DNA of 64,000 bases from Agrostemma githago. Taxonomy: Eukaryota; Streptophyta; Magnoliopsida; Caryophyllales; Caryophyllaceae. Location: NCBI GenBank assembly GCA_958450325.1, contig OY288243.1, positions 35,144,678 through 35,208,677 on the forward strand, written 5' to 3'. How positions within the stretch are numbered: position 1 is the first letter of the stretch; each line of letters begins with the position of its first letter. Shown here piece after piece: positions 37,036-49,097 of the stretch. The notes under the pieces are model-generated. The model saw only the letters and a list, made by a program, of their open reading frames with translations, was not told the origin of the DNA and made no database searches. The translations under genes and the position numbers were made by a program.

Positions 37036-38190
37036 TCCATTTTTTTTGGCAACAATATAATTATATTAAGTTAAAGAAAAGGTTACATGACTTTATATTA
37101 CAGACCGGGAGCTATTACAAACGAGGAGACGCCTAAGTGATGAAATAGTAAACTTCGAAGCTATTGGAATATTCGAAGGAAAAGCATAGACATCTTGAAG
37201 AAGCTGCAACTTCTTACTAGGACAAAGAAAGATTGCTTCATCTTGGCAACCGGAGGAGGCATGATTCATAGTCCAGCATAAAGCCAAAACACTGACCTGA
37301 AAAAACAAGACGAAAAGAAAAAAGAGGGGGAATAATTAACGAACCATGGAGATAAATATGATAAGAGCCAAGCGACGATTTTCTATGAAAGGAAACAAAA
37401 ACATTGCAGATGAAGACAGAGCTTGTGAAGAAGTGGGGATGAGCTATTGAGGTCGATAAGCAACTGAAACGATTTAAGGAACTTTCCTTTCTTGAGCAAT
37501 GTCTATGCAGCATATTGTTTTTAACTTGAAATTCAAGTTCTTTGCCCTACCCATAATCAAGAGGATATGCGTTGGAGAAGAATATGGGGCATCTGAAGAT
37601 TCTTTTTTTGGATGTTTCATTTATGAGTTATTCCTGCTTGTATTTGGTCAGTCAGAATATGAACTGTTGTAAATTCTTTTGATTTATATACCACTTCACA
37701 TTTTACCAAAAAAAAAAGAAATTCAAGTTCTTGTGTCTGCAAGGCGTTAAGGATTAGGATAATGGACATAGGGTCAGATGTTGCGTTTCTAAATATAACA
37801 TTATTCCGGTGCTTCCATATGGCAAGCAAGGTAAGAGGAAACATAACACTTCTGATATCTTCATTCCTTGTGTCTGTAATAAGGTAGGAAAAGAAATTAT
37901 AGAACCAATCAAGGAACGAAAGAGGAGGTTCGGAGTGAGGTTTAATTCCCAATGGGCCATTAAGCCAAATATGTTTAGCAATGTCACAATCACGGAATAG
38001 ATGAGTCAAAGTTTCATCATGTTCTTTGCAGAGGCAGCAAGTAGGGTTGACTGAAAAACCTCGAAGACGAAGTCGATCAGATGTAGGAAGAATGTTGTGA
38101 ACCAACTTCCAAAGGAACAACTTCAATTGGGGTTTACAATGAAGCTTCCAAAAAAGACGCCAATTGAAATGTAAAAGTCTTGAGTCATCA
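37036..38190 (-). pseudogene. LINE (L1-type) ORF2 3' fragment with zf-RVT domain
   Basis: An open stretch at 37617-38190 (minus) encodes the reverse-transcriptase zinc-binding region typical of plant LINEs: FWKLHCKPQLKLFLWKLVHN, LPTSDRLRLRGF, then C-x2-C, H-x3-H-x4-C in CCLCKEHDETLTHLFRDC. Downstream on the minus strand the coding sense decays. The copy ends at about 37040 in GCCAAAAAAAA, a usual LINE 3' tail. The RT part is missing: its 5' side abuts the tail of a second LINE at about 38190. Confidence 0.7.
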
Positions 38191-39166
38191 TCATCATTTT
38201 TTTTGGTGAAATGTGAGTTATATTCATCCAAAAATTAGGCTATACAGATCGTATGCTCACACAAAAAACCATGTAGGAACTAGAACGAGTACAGAACAAG
38301 ATAAAACATAAAGGCTACAATCTAGCAATTATAACCAATCCTCCTAAGATAATCGATATCCTCAGAGGTCATCTTTTCCGTCCCTTTTATCTTGATTCTG
38401 CTTCTAACATTATTGACAACTTTCTGAGCAACAATATCAGGCCGTGTTAGATAACCTTCCATTCAAGCAGCGTTCCTTTGAAGCCGAATATGGTAGTAAC
38501 AGGCACATAGAATTGCAGTGTGAAGTTTCCAATACACTAGAACATGATTCAGGTTCATAATGTACTGCTTATCAGGTTTGCAACCCGTAAGATCAAGTAT
38601 GCAGTCCATGATTCTGTTGCTATACGAACAAACGAAAAATAAGTGAGTTACCATTTCTTCATCCTGTTGGCAAAGACAACTTACCATCCTCAGCGCATCC
38701 ATGGTGAAACAGCTTGTCCTTCGTATTAATACATTCATTCATGATCAACCAAGTTATAATATACTCACATTTACACAAAACAAAAACCAAGTTATATGAG
38801 AATGCTTGGGATTATTCCAATCATTCCACCAAACTGATTCCATGGGGGGAATTAGGAGTCGGATTAAGCAATTCATAGCCCCTTTGACAGTGTAGCCATG
38901 AGGATTTCTAGTCCATTGTTCTTCCTCATAAGCATTCTTCATCTTTTCTTTAACTTTGCAAATTGTTTTCCAGGACCAAGAGACATCAGTGGGTGGATAA
39001 TAATCACCCCAATTTTTCCCTTTAATGTATATAGCATCGACCCATTTTATCCATAAACTGTCTCACTTTGTATATATCCAGTCTACGAGCTTTGCGACAA
39101 CTGCTATATTCCAACTATGCGCTCTCTTTATGCCTAGATCACCATTTTCTTTGGGCAAGGTTACAG
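38191..39166 (-). pseudogene. LINE ORF2, C-terminal part (third piece of a split LINE)
   Basis: The minus-strand translation runs from the solo-LTR insertion point: TLPKENGDLGIKRAHSWNIA, LWIKWVDAIYIKGKNWGDYY, then WNDWNNPKHSHITWFL and the zinc-binding CLCQQDEEMVTHLFFVC. Stops and frameshifts interrupt it (for example at about 38750 and 39060). The tail at about 38190-38215 is CACCAAAAAAAATGATGATG, an A-rich LINE 3' end. It continues the reading frame left off at 41919. Confidence 0.8.
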
Positions 39167-39682
39167 TGTAACAACCCGGATTTTCAAAAACTTAATAATA
39201 ATATAAGTAGTATAATAATAGGGTCAAAGGTGGCGGAAACACCCGACCAAATCCGAATCGTCAGTATCTCGACATTCAACTAATACATTATTCAAAAGTG
39301 TTTGAAATAAAAACCAAAAGAAACTTAAATAAAGGTCTCTCTCCACAAGTCTTCCCCAACACAGCATCACAATCAATAGCATCTCGGAAGACCTGAAAAG
39401 GGGGGGTCCACAGTCAGTGGGGAGCAACTAGATGTTCTCCCAGTCATGGTTACAACAAGTTGAACATGCATAGCAATAATAATGAAGGATAACATAATTA
39501 GACGACGAGTGAAGATATCAATACACATGACCAACATGTTACTAGACACGATCAGGTAATTTATTGCAATCCATAGTTAATCATAACGATCGATATAGAT
39601 ACTATGTATCCATCCAAACAACTCGGAGAAAGTAACAACAGACTTCATACAAAGATGTATAGGACATAGAATGAACACCGGC

Positions 39683-40235
39683 TAGAGTATGTAACTGATA
39701 CTCTAACTAGTCAGAGCGTGTAACTGACCCTCTGACACGGAGCGTGTAACTGACCCTCCGTTTTGTGAAGTATGTAACTGATACTCCACTGTACTATGTA
39801 TAGCGTGTAACTGACGACTATATGTCTAAGACCTTGCCAGAGCTCTCGACGCAGTAACTGTACGTCGAACGACACACGGGAATCCAGAACGTGTAACTGA
39901 CGAATCTGGACCCACCGAACATAGACCAATTAAACCTCTTGCGAGCAGTATTGGCTCATTCCGATAGTATGTAACTGATACTATCGTCATCTATATCACT
40001 AACCATCATGTACGTTGTACAGTGTAACTGACTGCCAACTGCGTGAGCAACCTCACGACTTCTACGTAGTACAGTGTAACTGACTGCACTATGTATTAAC
40101 TAGACTTAGTATAGTGTCACTGACTATACCAGGGAAAATCAGACCCTAGATAGTGTAACAGAGTATACCAAGTATTAATCATTCGTGATAAACATCACAC
40201 GACTCAAACGTAGAACAAAGTAACTGATTGTTCTA
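39683..40235. repeat. Array of 12 hairpins with different stems and a shared TGTAACTGA loop
   Basis: Each member is an inverted repeat around TGTAACTGA or a near variant. Stems (left/right): 39683-39689/39699-39705 TAGAGTA; 39710-39716/39730-39736 GTCAGAG; 39737-39742/39756-39761 ACGGAG; 39765-39772/39782-39789 (one mismatch); 39799-39803/39818-39822 TATAG; 39846-39851/39863-39868 TCGACG (loop AGTAACTGT type); 39883-39888/39905-39910 TCCAGA; 39962-39969/39979-39986 CGATAGTA; 40014-40022/40032-40039 GTTG and CAG with a bulge; 40067-40074/40084-40091 TAGT and CAG with a bulge; 40109-40114/40124-40129 GTATAG (TGTCACTGA); 40211-40218/40228-40235 TAGAACAA (AGTAACTGA). Confidence 0.85.
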
Positions 40236-40369
40236 AAGGAACGAGTATAAAAGTAATCAAACAACGATAACATGGTAAAGTTATAGCACAACTGACTAAA
40301 ACCTTCAAATAGTGATAGAGTTAATGTTTAACAAAGTATAATCCTGAACATCTAACGTGTATTAGTATT

Positions 40370-40760
40370 CAAGGTTAAGGTAAGGCTGCATTAACCTTGT
40401 CTACTAAAGTGAAGTTATGTATATAACGTCAACCCAAAGGTGGTGTCATAGTATAACCACTATAACGTCAACTTCAAGTTAAGATTACATTAACCTCGAC
40501 TATAACCTTGTGAGGTTACCTTAACCTCAATGAGATTATAGCTTCGTAACGGTGTTATGTAATCCTCAAGTGAAGGGTATCGTAACTTCCATTGAAGTTA
40601 CTTGGCTTCAAGTAAGGTTACAATAACCTTGTCATAACCTCGTGAGGTTACGTTAACCTCCGTGAGATCATAACACGCAATAAGGTTACATTAACCCCTT
40701 GTGAAGTTGTATAGTAACTTTCCAATAAAGTTACGTAAACCTCAACTCGAGTTATATTAA
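40370..40760. repeat. Second palindrome array (AGGTTA / TAACCT type)
   Basis: Directly beyond the TGTAACTGA array lies a series of palindromes. CAAGGTTAA (40370-40378) pairs with TTAACCTTG (40391-40399). GAGGTTA..TAACCTC occurs at 40512-40528 and again at 40644-40660, each with a 3-nt loop. AAGGTTA..TAACCTT is at 40614-40630 with a 3-nt loop, and related AAGTTAC/GTAACTT copies follow. The unit theme (GTTAC/GTAAC) is shared with the first array but the loop is short. Confidence 0.7.
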
Positions 40761-41913
40761 CCTTGATCATAACCTCGTGGAGTCACTTAAATTGAGCCCC
40801 AACGAGACTATAACCCCGCATTGAAGTTACCTTAACCTTAAGTGAAGTTGTATAGTAACTTTCCAATAAAGTTACATGATCTTCAATCAAGGTTAGATTA
40901 ACCTCAACCCTAACCTCAACCACCGGGTGATGGTAGGTTGAGTCATCAGTGAATCTAGGGTTTGAAACCCTAAAAGCATCGATGAAACAACCCTAACATC
41001 TCCAAATGGAGAGGCCAAGCGGCTCACGTACAAAATTTTAGATGTTACAACGGATTAGATTTAACAATTCTAATATAAGCGAAAATGACAATTATAGATC
41101 TAACGATGATAATAAATCATTCAATTAACATACTAATTAATTAGACTCTTTGAATCATGAATAAAGACACAACAAAAATCAATTAAATCATGTTACAAAT
41201 CATTAAAATCACACAACACATTCAAGATGCATAAACACGAAAAGAATCACATCTAGTTACCTTGAAGCGTGCTAATTCTCGATCTCGTCTTCTATGACGT
41301 ATATGTCTTCACCCGGACCCGTCTCCACGCCTAGTCCATCATCAAACACGTGCCAAATACCAAAAGAAAACCCTAATTAAAAACTATTAAAAGAACTACG
41401 AAAAACTAGCGCGACAAGAAGCGAAACTTACGAAACAATGCGGAGGATTGCGCTAGGATCGATTAGGATTCGAAAGGGATGAAGATCTATTCTTTAATGA
41501 AGAGGAGGAGGCACGAAATTAAGGAGATGGAGGAGATATGAGGCGTGGCTAGGAGGAAAAGAAGAAAGGAGAGGGTGAAACCTAACTTTAGGGTTTTGCA
41601 AATGAGAATAAGAGGTGGAAATCTCCACTCTAATCACCTATATATAGGAAAAGTCATGGGCAAAGCTTACTTGGGCCCAAATTCCAATGCTCCCTCAACA
41701 AACCACATGTGGAAAGCAAGGATGGTTTAGTCTTGGCCCAAAATCCAAGCTAAACCGACAATAGATTACAGGATACGATTTTCGGACAACTAGACATGAA
41801 AAGGGAATATCCGAATAGGAAAATGGTAGGAATTGAATTAAATAAATAATTTCGGATATTAAAATATATGAAATTAAATAAAATAATTATGTCCAAAAAT
41901 TCGGGGTGTTACA

Positions 41914-43112
41914 TACAGTATCCCAGGAAACCTAGGGAACTCTTCTATACTCCGCACTCCCATCCCAAAAGAAATTCCTGCAAATCCCTTCGATTCTCTT
42001 GATAGCATGTTTAGGTATAACAAAAATTGAAGCGCAAAAATTGTAGAGAGTATTAAGAACTAAATTGACAAGAGTAGCTCTACCCGCATAGGAGAGTTTC
42101 TTTGCCCAAATACTTTTGACTCTACTGACCACTTTTTCAACCAGTTTGTTGCAGTCTAGTTTGCTTAGTCTACCCGTTTGAATTGGAACACCAAGGTACT
42201 TGAAGGGAAGTTGCTTAGTCTACCCAAGACCTGCTGCAAGCGTAGAAAACGCTCGCAAGGGGAGCATAATAGACTTCGTATCCCCTTTAGAAAACATGAG
42301 AAAGTCATCTGCGAAGACTAGATGAGTAAGCTTCATGCTCTTGCATTGCGGATGATAGCAAAAAGGCCATTTTTGTGTGGCATACTTCAATACTCTGGAC
42401 AAGTACTCCATGGCAAGGGTGAACAATAGGGGAGAAATGGGATCACCCTGACGAAGGCCCCTTTTCCCTTGGAAATAACCAAAGGAATTTCCATTTAGAA
42501 CAAGCGAATAAGATGTGGAGGTAAGACATTCCATAACCAGTTGAACAAACTGGCGTGGAAAGTTTAGAGCATTCATCATATTCTCCATAAACTTCCATTC
42601 GACTGTATCATAGGCCTTTTGAAGGTCGAGCTTAAACAAACATCTGGGAGACGCATTCTTCCTACCATAAAGCTTCACAAGGTCTTGGCAAACCAAAACA
42701 TTTTCAATGATAGATCGTCCCTTGATAAACGCCCCTTGGTTTTCATGAACAAGTTCAGGTAAGACCATTGCCAATCTATTGCATAACAGCTTAGAAATTG
42801 CCTTGTAGATCATGTTACAACAAGCTATGGGGCGAAATTGGGTGACATTTCAAGCCTTTCACATTTAGGAATTAACACAACATTGGTGGCATTTATTTAC
42901 TTGAGTAATCTTCCTGTCCTGAAGAAATCGTGTATAACTTCAATAATTTCAGGACCAACAATGTCCCAAGCAGCCTTAAAAAAACCACTCGAGTATCCAT
43001 CGGGTCCCAGGGCCTTGTCTTTAGGAATGGAGAAGAAGGTCTTTTTAATCTCGTCTTCAGAAACAGGACGTAACAAGATGGTATGATGGTTCTCTGAGCA
43101 AACTGGACCAGT
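41914..43112 (-). pseudogene. LINE ORF2, reverse transcriptase part (second piece of a split LINE)
   Basis: Minus strand. From 43112 it reads TGPVCSENHHTILLRPVSED and IPKDKALGPDGYSSGFFKAA. A frameshift near 42835 precedes FRPIACCNMIYKAISKLLCN, ENQGAFIKGRSIIENVL, FKLDLQKAYDTVEW, GLRQGDPISPLLF and the catalytic block LVFADDFLMF (FADD in place of the common YADD). After residue GLG a stop and an apparent short deletion precede LPFKYLGVPI and KLSYAGRATLVNLVLNTL. It is non-functional because of frameshift and stop, and is bounded by the solo LTR and the CACTA element. Confidence 0.88.
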
Positions 43113-43129
43113 CACTACAAGAATAGATG

Positions 43130-43490
43130 GGCCTGGCGTCCATCCATTGGCTTCCGTTAGTGGACGCTGTATGAGTCCTGGCGTCCGCAAACAGACGCTA
43201 GAAAGTGGATGCCACGACCAGTCGCCTTTTTTTTAAACGGGCGTCCACTATTGGACGCCAAAAAAATTGGCGTCTGACAGCAGACGCTATGAATGGCGTC
43301 TTACTGTGGACGCCAGATGGGCCAAGGTGGCGTCCATAGTCGGACGCCATGTGCATCATGTTGGCGTCCGACTATGGACGCCATCTTGGCCCATCTGGCG
43401 TCCACTGTAAGACGCCATTCCTCTGAATAGAAGATCGTCTTTAGTTCCCTCCGGCGTCTGGCTTTGCATCCGTTATTGGACGCCATTTAT
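43130..43490. repeat. CACTA subterminal repeats, left end
   Basis: About a dozen copies of GGCGTCC or its complement GGACGCC (plus variants such as GGCGTCT) in both orientations. They form longer palindromes: 'ggcgtccatagtcggacgcc' near 43329 and its mirror near 43364. Such motif clusters bind the element's accessory protein (TNPA in En/Spm), from family knowledge. Confidence 0.8.
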
Positions 43491-43738
43491 GCTGATGCAT
43501 TACCGTAGCCAAGCGTTCGATGTCTAGCCAAAACCTGCAAAATAAAACAAATCCACAACTGTCGACCATCCACAACACACTCTCAATCAACCAAAACACT
43601 TGATCTCCCGCCACATTTACGCTAAAAAACCATTTATATAAAAAAGTTTTAAGATACGGTTTAAAGGTACATAAATCTAAACTAGTTCGAAGATACATAA
43701 TCCATAAATCCAGTTACAACACCAACAACAAAAAACAA

Positions 43739-45410
43739 TCAGCTAACTGTGAAGCTAGCTGAAGCACCAGAGTTACCGCCATCCCCGCTAAAGGGGTCTC
43801 TGTCGTCTGGAGGGGAAGGGGGACGACCTTGGTTGCATTTGTTGAACATGGCCTGAAACATGGCCATCTGTTCCTGCATCTTCTTTATGTGCTCCGCTTG
43901 CTCCTTCAGTTGCTGCTGCTGCTGGGTCAGTTGCTGCTTCATGGCCTCCTTTTCTTGGTCGGGCTGCTGAGACTCGGGTGGCGTATACTCCATCTGTGTG
44001 GAGGTGCCTAGACGCGCTGTGGGAGGTGTGAAGTACATCCCGTGTGCATTCCCAACACCATACACACTACCTTTCTTGTACCCCTTCACGACCTTGAAAT
44101 AGGTCTCATTCGGGTCTACTTCGGCACCACTAGTAGAACTCTCGTTATTTGCTAACTCCTCTTGGTAGGCATCCTGCGTACACAACAGTGATTTCAATTC
44201 AAGTTATTAGAAAATGAAATCAATAAAGATACTTATCTACCACCTAAAGTAAATATATAGGCACAGTTGATTTGTTTGAAATAGTAAGTACTCACCCAGA
44301 TTGCCTGATCTCTACTCGTCATAAAAGAAGTCCCTTCCGAGTCGGTCTTCCCGTGCATGTCCAGGAACACCTCAGGGGCGGTTGGCGTCCTCCCGAGTTC
44401 AGCTTGTAGCTGTTAAATAAATACGACCGTTAGGCAAACGTATTTTACGTGAACGTAGTTTATGATTAATCAAGTAGGACTACGAAATTATTAGAAATCA
44501 TACCCTCTTGAGACGAAGAAACGAAGACTGTGAACCCCGATGATGTGTCGGGTCGGCCTTCCCCACATGCTCACAGTTCTTCAATTTGTTTTGTGATGCC
44601 CTCTCTGATCTGACCTTGAACCCCTGGTCGTCGTGGTACTTAACCCACCTCTCCAACGCCTCACCTGAAGTATGACAACACTAATATATTATTAGTTAAT
44701 ATTGTAAAAGATTGAAGTTAGATTTTTCTTTAAAATTGAGTAATATAAAAAACTACACCTTTCAGGTCTTTCAGCGCAGTCCCCTGCTTGTGGCGCTTGT
44801 TCATTACGTCTTTGAAGCGGCGTGAGCAAGTCTCATTGTACCGCTCATATACCCTTCCTTCGAGCTCCGGCTTCCAACAGAACTTCAACTACAAAATCAA
44901 GGCGGATTAGTAATTAGTAAAAGAAATAATAAAAAACTACACATTATGAGTGCGGAACTCGGTAGCAAAAACAGTAAACGAACCCGAAAGTTGTTGAACC
45001 ACTGCGCCCGCTGATCCGTCGGCACCTGAGTCCAACAGGCATACCCTAGACCTTTGTCGGTCATGTAGCTGTTAGTACAGCCAGTGGTCACCTCCCCATG
45101 GAGGAACCTGCACCAAGTCGAGAGACACAGACATGTACGAAATATTACAAGATGTATGTAGTCCAAAAGTTCATATGTTAAAAAAGAGTGGGCATGTTAG
45201 ATTATATTACCATACGCGACCGGGGTCGAGAATCACACGCCCGTTCTCGTCCTTTTGTAGCTCCTCCGTGTTCCCCTGCCGCTGCTCCTCGTCATTCTGC
45301 TCCTGTTGCGGCGTTTCAAGGACCACTTCCTCCTCCTCCTGCTGGGAGGTCGATGCGTGAACAGACCGACTACCTCCGCCACGTTTCCTCGTCGATCTAC
45401 CGCCTGCCAT
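43739..45410 (-). CDS. CACTA second gene, Transposase_24 (Ptta/En/Spm) family, 387 aa
   Basis: Six exons on the minus strand, in transcription order: 45410-45211, 45107-44984, 44888-44759, 44664-44504, 44409-44296, 44173-43739. All introns are GT-AG and phases join to a 387-residue protein from MAGGRSTRKRGG to SFTVS. The N-terminus is basic then acidic. The middle holds the family core: KPELEGRVYERYNETCSRRF, MNKRHKQGTALKDL and LERWVKYHDDQGFK. The C-terminal third is a Gln/Glu-rich coiled-coil-like stretch (KEAMKQQLTQQQQQLKEQAE) and a proline-rich end. It starts 115 bp after the transposase stop, so the two could share a transcript as in En/Spm. It probably binds the subterminal GGCGTCC repeats (inference). 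Confidence 0.85.
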
Positions 45411-45524
45411 TATCTTAACCTTGCAACAAATTAGCAACAATTAGCAATTACAATCTAACACAATAGAAATAACGTACACAATAAGCAACACAATGATTAA
45501 TGTGGGTAACCTACTACAACAAGT

Positions 45525-48500
45525 CTAGAGGTCATCTTCGCTGTCGTTATTGCCCTCAGCCTCACTGTCCTCACTCTGATCCTCCTCCTCCTCCGTTTCC
45601 TCGCCCTCCTCTTGATCGTCCTCCAAACTCTCTTCATCGTGTCCGTCATCCTCCTCAAGGATCTCCGGAACATCCCTAACCATGTAATCTCCCTGTCCAT
45701 CTTCAGTATCATCCTCAGAGTATTCATCTGCCACAACATTCTGATCTTCTTTGGAGATTATGGTCTCGTCAATAGGAGACAAGCGTGTACCACTTGAAGC
45801 CGCATCTTCCTGGAACAAAGAACTGTCTATTTGCCCCCGTGGTTTTGTCGTAAAGACTGCCCACCATTGACTTTGATTTCTGTCATTTCTCGTGTACGGG
45901 GAAGGAGCAAAGTAGACTTGCTTGGCCTGGTGCGCGAGTATAAACGGATCGTAAGTAGGATATTTCCGGGTGTGGTTAACTTCCACGATCTTGTATCGTT
46001 CATGCACCCGGGTTCCGTTCACGGAGCTGTCTTTCCACTCACATTTGAACAACACAGCTCTATACCCCCGTTCTTTGCCGGCATAACACAACTCAAAAAT
46101 ATCCTCCAAAATGCCGTAGTACTCATCACCATCAAGAGATGTCACACTGACACCGAAATTACATCTAGCCTTGTTCTTACCATAGTTGAATGTGTGAAAA
46201 TTGAACCCATTCACTGTGTACCGGTTCCAGGTTTTAACAACTCGCACTGGTCCGTAAGCCAAACTTCTAACCAAATCATCACGTATGTCTAAGGCAACTA
46301 CGTGATCCTTTAGCCACTTAGGAAAATGTTCATCGTGCTTACTCCAAACGTCATCAGGGTTCACGTCAGGGTTCAAGGCGACATATTCAGTTACAAATTG
46401 TTTCTCATAAGGCTCTAAGATCTCACAATTAGAGAGTAGGTAAAGGTGCGCTCGGTTGTACTCTTTCTCATCTAGTGCCCTAGAACCCTCGACGGATGAA
46501 GTTCCTTCATCGCCCTTCTTTTGAAAAAACTCTGGTATAGTAGGATCAATGGAAATCGAATGTTCTAGGTTCAGGTTCTTGGTTTTTGTTTGGATGTCTT
46601 TCTCGAAGTATAGGGAGCAGAAGTTCGCAATCTCTTCTGTCAAATATGCATTACAAATAGAACCCTCTACCCTAGCCTTGTTACCAATTTTCTTCTTCAG
46701 ATGATTGAGGAACCTAAATTAACAAGTTATGTATTTTAATTAATAAAAGTTAGCTATGTTTAAATTAAATTTATAAATAAAGTTACAAAAATTTATGTAC
46801 CTTTCAAATGGGTACATCCATCTATACTGGACAGGTCCTCCAACCTTAGCCTCGTAGGGCAAGTGGACCGGTAGATGTTCCATGGAATTAAAGAACGACG
46901 GTGGGAAGATCATCTCGAGTTTGCATAGTATTTGTGGAATCTGATCCTCCAGCCGAGTCATGTCCTCACTTGTTACTGTAGACGAACACAAATCTCGAAA
47001 AAACTGAGATATCTCAGTTATAGAATTCCACACCGTCGGTGGCAGAAGTTGCTTTAGAGCTACCGGAAGTAACCTCTCCATAAAGACATGGCAGTCGTGA
47101 CTCTTTAACCCTTGCAGTTTTAGGTTCTTAAGATCAACACAGCGTTTGAAGTCGGAGGCGTACCCATCAGGAAACTTCAACTTCTGTACCCACTCCAACA
47201 ACGCCTTTCTCTGGGCCTTGTCAAGTGTGAACAAGGCTCTCGGTTTGGACCCATCCCGTTTTATGTGCAGCTGAGGACGGTCACAAAAAATCTTTACATC
47301 TCGTCGGGAGCCGGCAGTGTCACAACTCTTCCCCTCCACATCCATTACAGTGTGAATCAACTGCTCGAAGAAGTTTTTCTCTATATGCATCACATCTAAA
47401 TTGTGACGAAGTAACAAAGTCCTCCAATATGGTAGGTCAAAGAATATGCTACGTTTAAACCAACCATTTTTCAACTTTTTCAGGTCTTTGAACTCCTGAT
47501 CGGTTCCGTCAACAGTGGACGGGTACTCGGAAATCAACTCCCATATTTCATCTCCTGGGAGTCGATCAGGTGCGTCGTCAAGCACAACCCCACCCTTCTT
47601 GAACGCCTTCTTATTCTTCCTATACGGGTGACCCTCTGATAGGAACTGTCTATGACAGTCAAACCAACTAATTTTACTAGAATTTGGGAGATAAAAAGCT
47701 TTGCTCTCTTCCATACAACACGGACATGCTTTTTGACCCGCAGTAGACCATCCCGAGAGCATACCGTATGCGGGAAAGTCATTTATAGTCCACAACAAAG
47801 CTGCTTTCAACTGAAAGTTTTGTCTAAGAGAGACATCATATGTTTCGACCCCTACCTCCCACATTTGTTTCAATTCCTCAATAACAGGTTGCAAGTAAAC
47901 ATCCAAATGATTTTTTGGATTTTTGGGACCAGGCACAATAAGTGATAGAAAGATGAAAGACTGTTTTAAACACAACCAAGGAGGTAGGTTATAAGGTGTG
48001 ATCATCACAGGCCAACAAGAGTACGACTTACCAAATTGGCCGAAAGGTGCAAATCCATCAGTACACAACCCTAGCCTTACATTTCGGGGTTCTGACGCAA
48101 AGTGGGGATGTAGTCTATCGAAACGCTTCCACTCCTCGCCGTCACTCGGATGACACATATTCCCTGGTACCCTAATATCCTCCTTGTGCCACCTCATTTG
48201 CTCCGCTATTGTTTTTGTGGCATACAATTTTTGAAGCCTTGGTGCAATAGGGAAGTACGTAAGCTGACTTATTGGGATCGGTTTCTTACCCCTAACACCG
48301 CTTTTCCCTTTTCTACCCCTCAAAACAATATCCCCCTCAAGCATCTTATACCTACCCTTACCACATCTCTTACATTCATCTAGCATCGCATCGTCTTTCC
48401 AAAATAACATACATCCATCTGGACAAGCATCAATCTTCTGATGCGGGAGTTGAAGGCCCTTCACAACTTTTTTGGTTGTGTAGAAAGTTCGGGTCATGAT

Positions 48501-49097
48501 ATTGTCTTTCGGGATTACTCTCTCGAGCAAGGCAGCAATACCATCGACACAGGCAAAGGGTAGGTTGAACTCACATTTAAGGCTGACTACCATAGATGCG
48601 ACTTCTAACAAAGTCAGCTCGCACCCTCCGTATAACGGTTTCTCCGAAGCGTTCAACATGTCGAAGAACGCCTTCGCTCGTGGGTTAGGTTCTTGTGGGT
48701 TGGGTGAGTCGTGTTGGTTGGGTGAGTCATTCCCATATGTGTTCTCGTTGTTAAACAAGTTGCACTCCACTACGTCAACTATCATACCTCTCAAACCCCC
48801 CTCATTTTGACGGTTTTCGGGTTCCTCAGACTGAGCTGGCTCACCATGACAAATCCAATTATAATAATTTGATGAAAAACCATTATAGATGACATGTTCC
48901 TTAACTACAAGGACATCAAAAAATTTAATGTTCTTGCATTTAGTGCACGGACACCTAACCTCCCCCCTCGATGCATAGTCTACTGACTTTTTAGCGACCT
49001 CGACAAATGATTCCACACCCCTCAAAAATTCTACGGTGGGACGTCTCTTCTTATCAAGTCTACCCTCATACATCCATTTGCGTTCAACTCTCTTCAT
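45525..49097 (-). CDS. CACTA transposase (TNP2/TNPD type), 1161 aa
   Basis: Two exons on the minus strand, 49097-46801 and 46713-45525, with a GT-AG intron that joins YPFE|R to FLNHLKKKIGNKARVEGSIC in frame. The N-terminal transposase-associated domain has CPCTKC at residues 49-54. A second Cys cluster (CPDGC..CKRCG) is at about 225-245. The Transposase_21 core includes CTDGFAPFG (345-353), NHLDVYLQPVIEELK (about 396-410) and HNLDVMHIEKN. It is followed by a DUF4218-like part ending QYRWMYPFER. Exon 2 adds a DUF4216-like part (YYGILEDIFELCYAG) and a strongly acidic tail. There is no stop or frameshift. It catalyses excision and integration at the CACTA ends. The DDE residues were not assigned. 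Confidence 0.92.

Larger units (their letters stand above)
39167..41913 (-). mobile_element. Solo LTR (2747 bp), probably Ty3/gypsy, inserted in the LINE
   Basis: Ends TGTAACAACCCGGATTTT and AAAAATTCGGGGTGTTACA, with a 5-bp target duplication TACAG at 39162-39166 and 41914-41918. Collapsing it restores the LINE frame (SWDTV|TLPKEN). Read on the minus strand it starts TGTAACACCCCGAATTTT, as many large plant gypsy LTRs do, and has a TATATATAGG box at about 41638. Minus is therefore the likely sense strand, and the two hairpin arrays (39683-40760) would fall in the transcribed R/U5 part. No polyprotein. The frame at 41545-41730 is probably chance. Confidence 0.75.

Noticed and set aside
39683..40235. 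CRISPR-like reading of the repeated motif with variable flanks
   Set aside because: Eukaryotic LTR context; the variable parts are self-complementary stems of 5-8 bp, not spacers of fixed length, and no cas genes exist.
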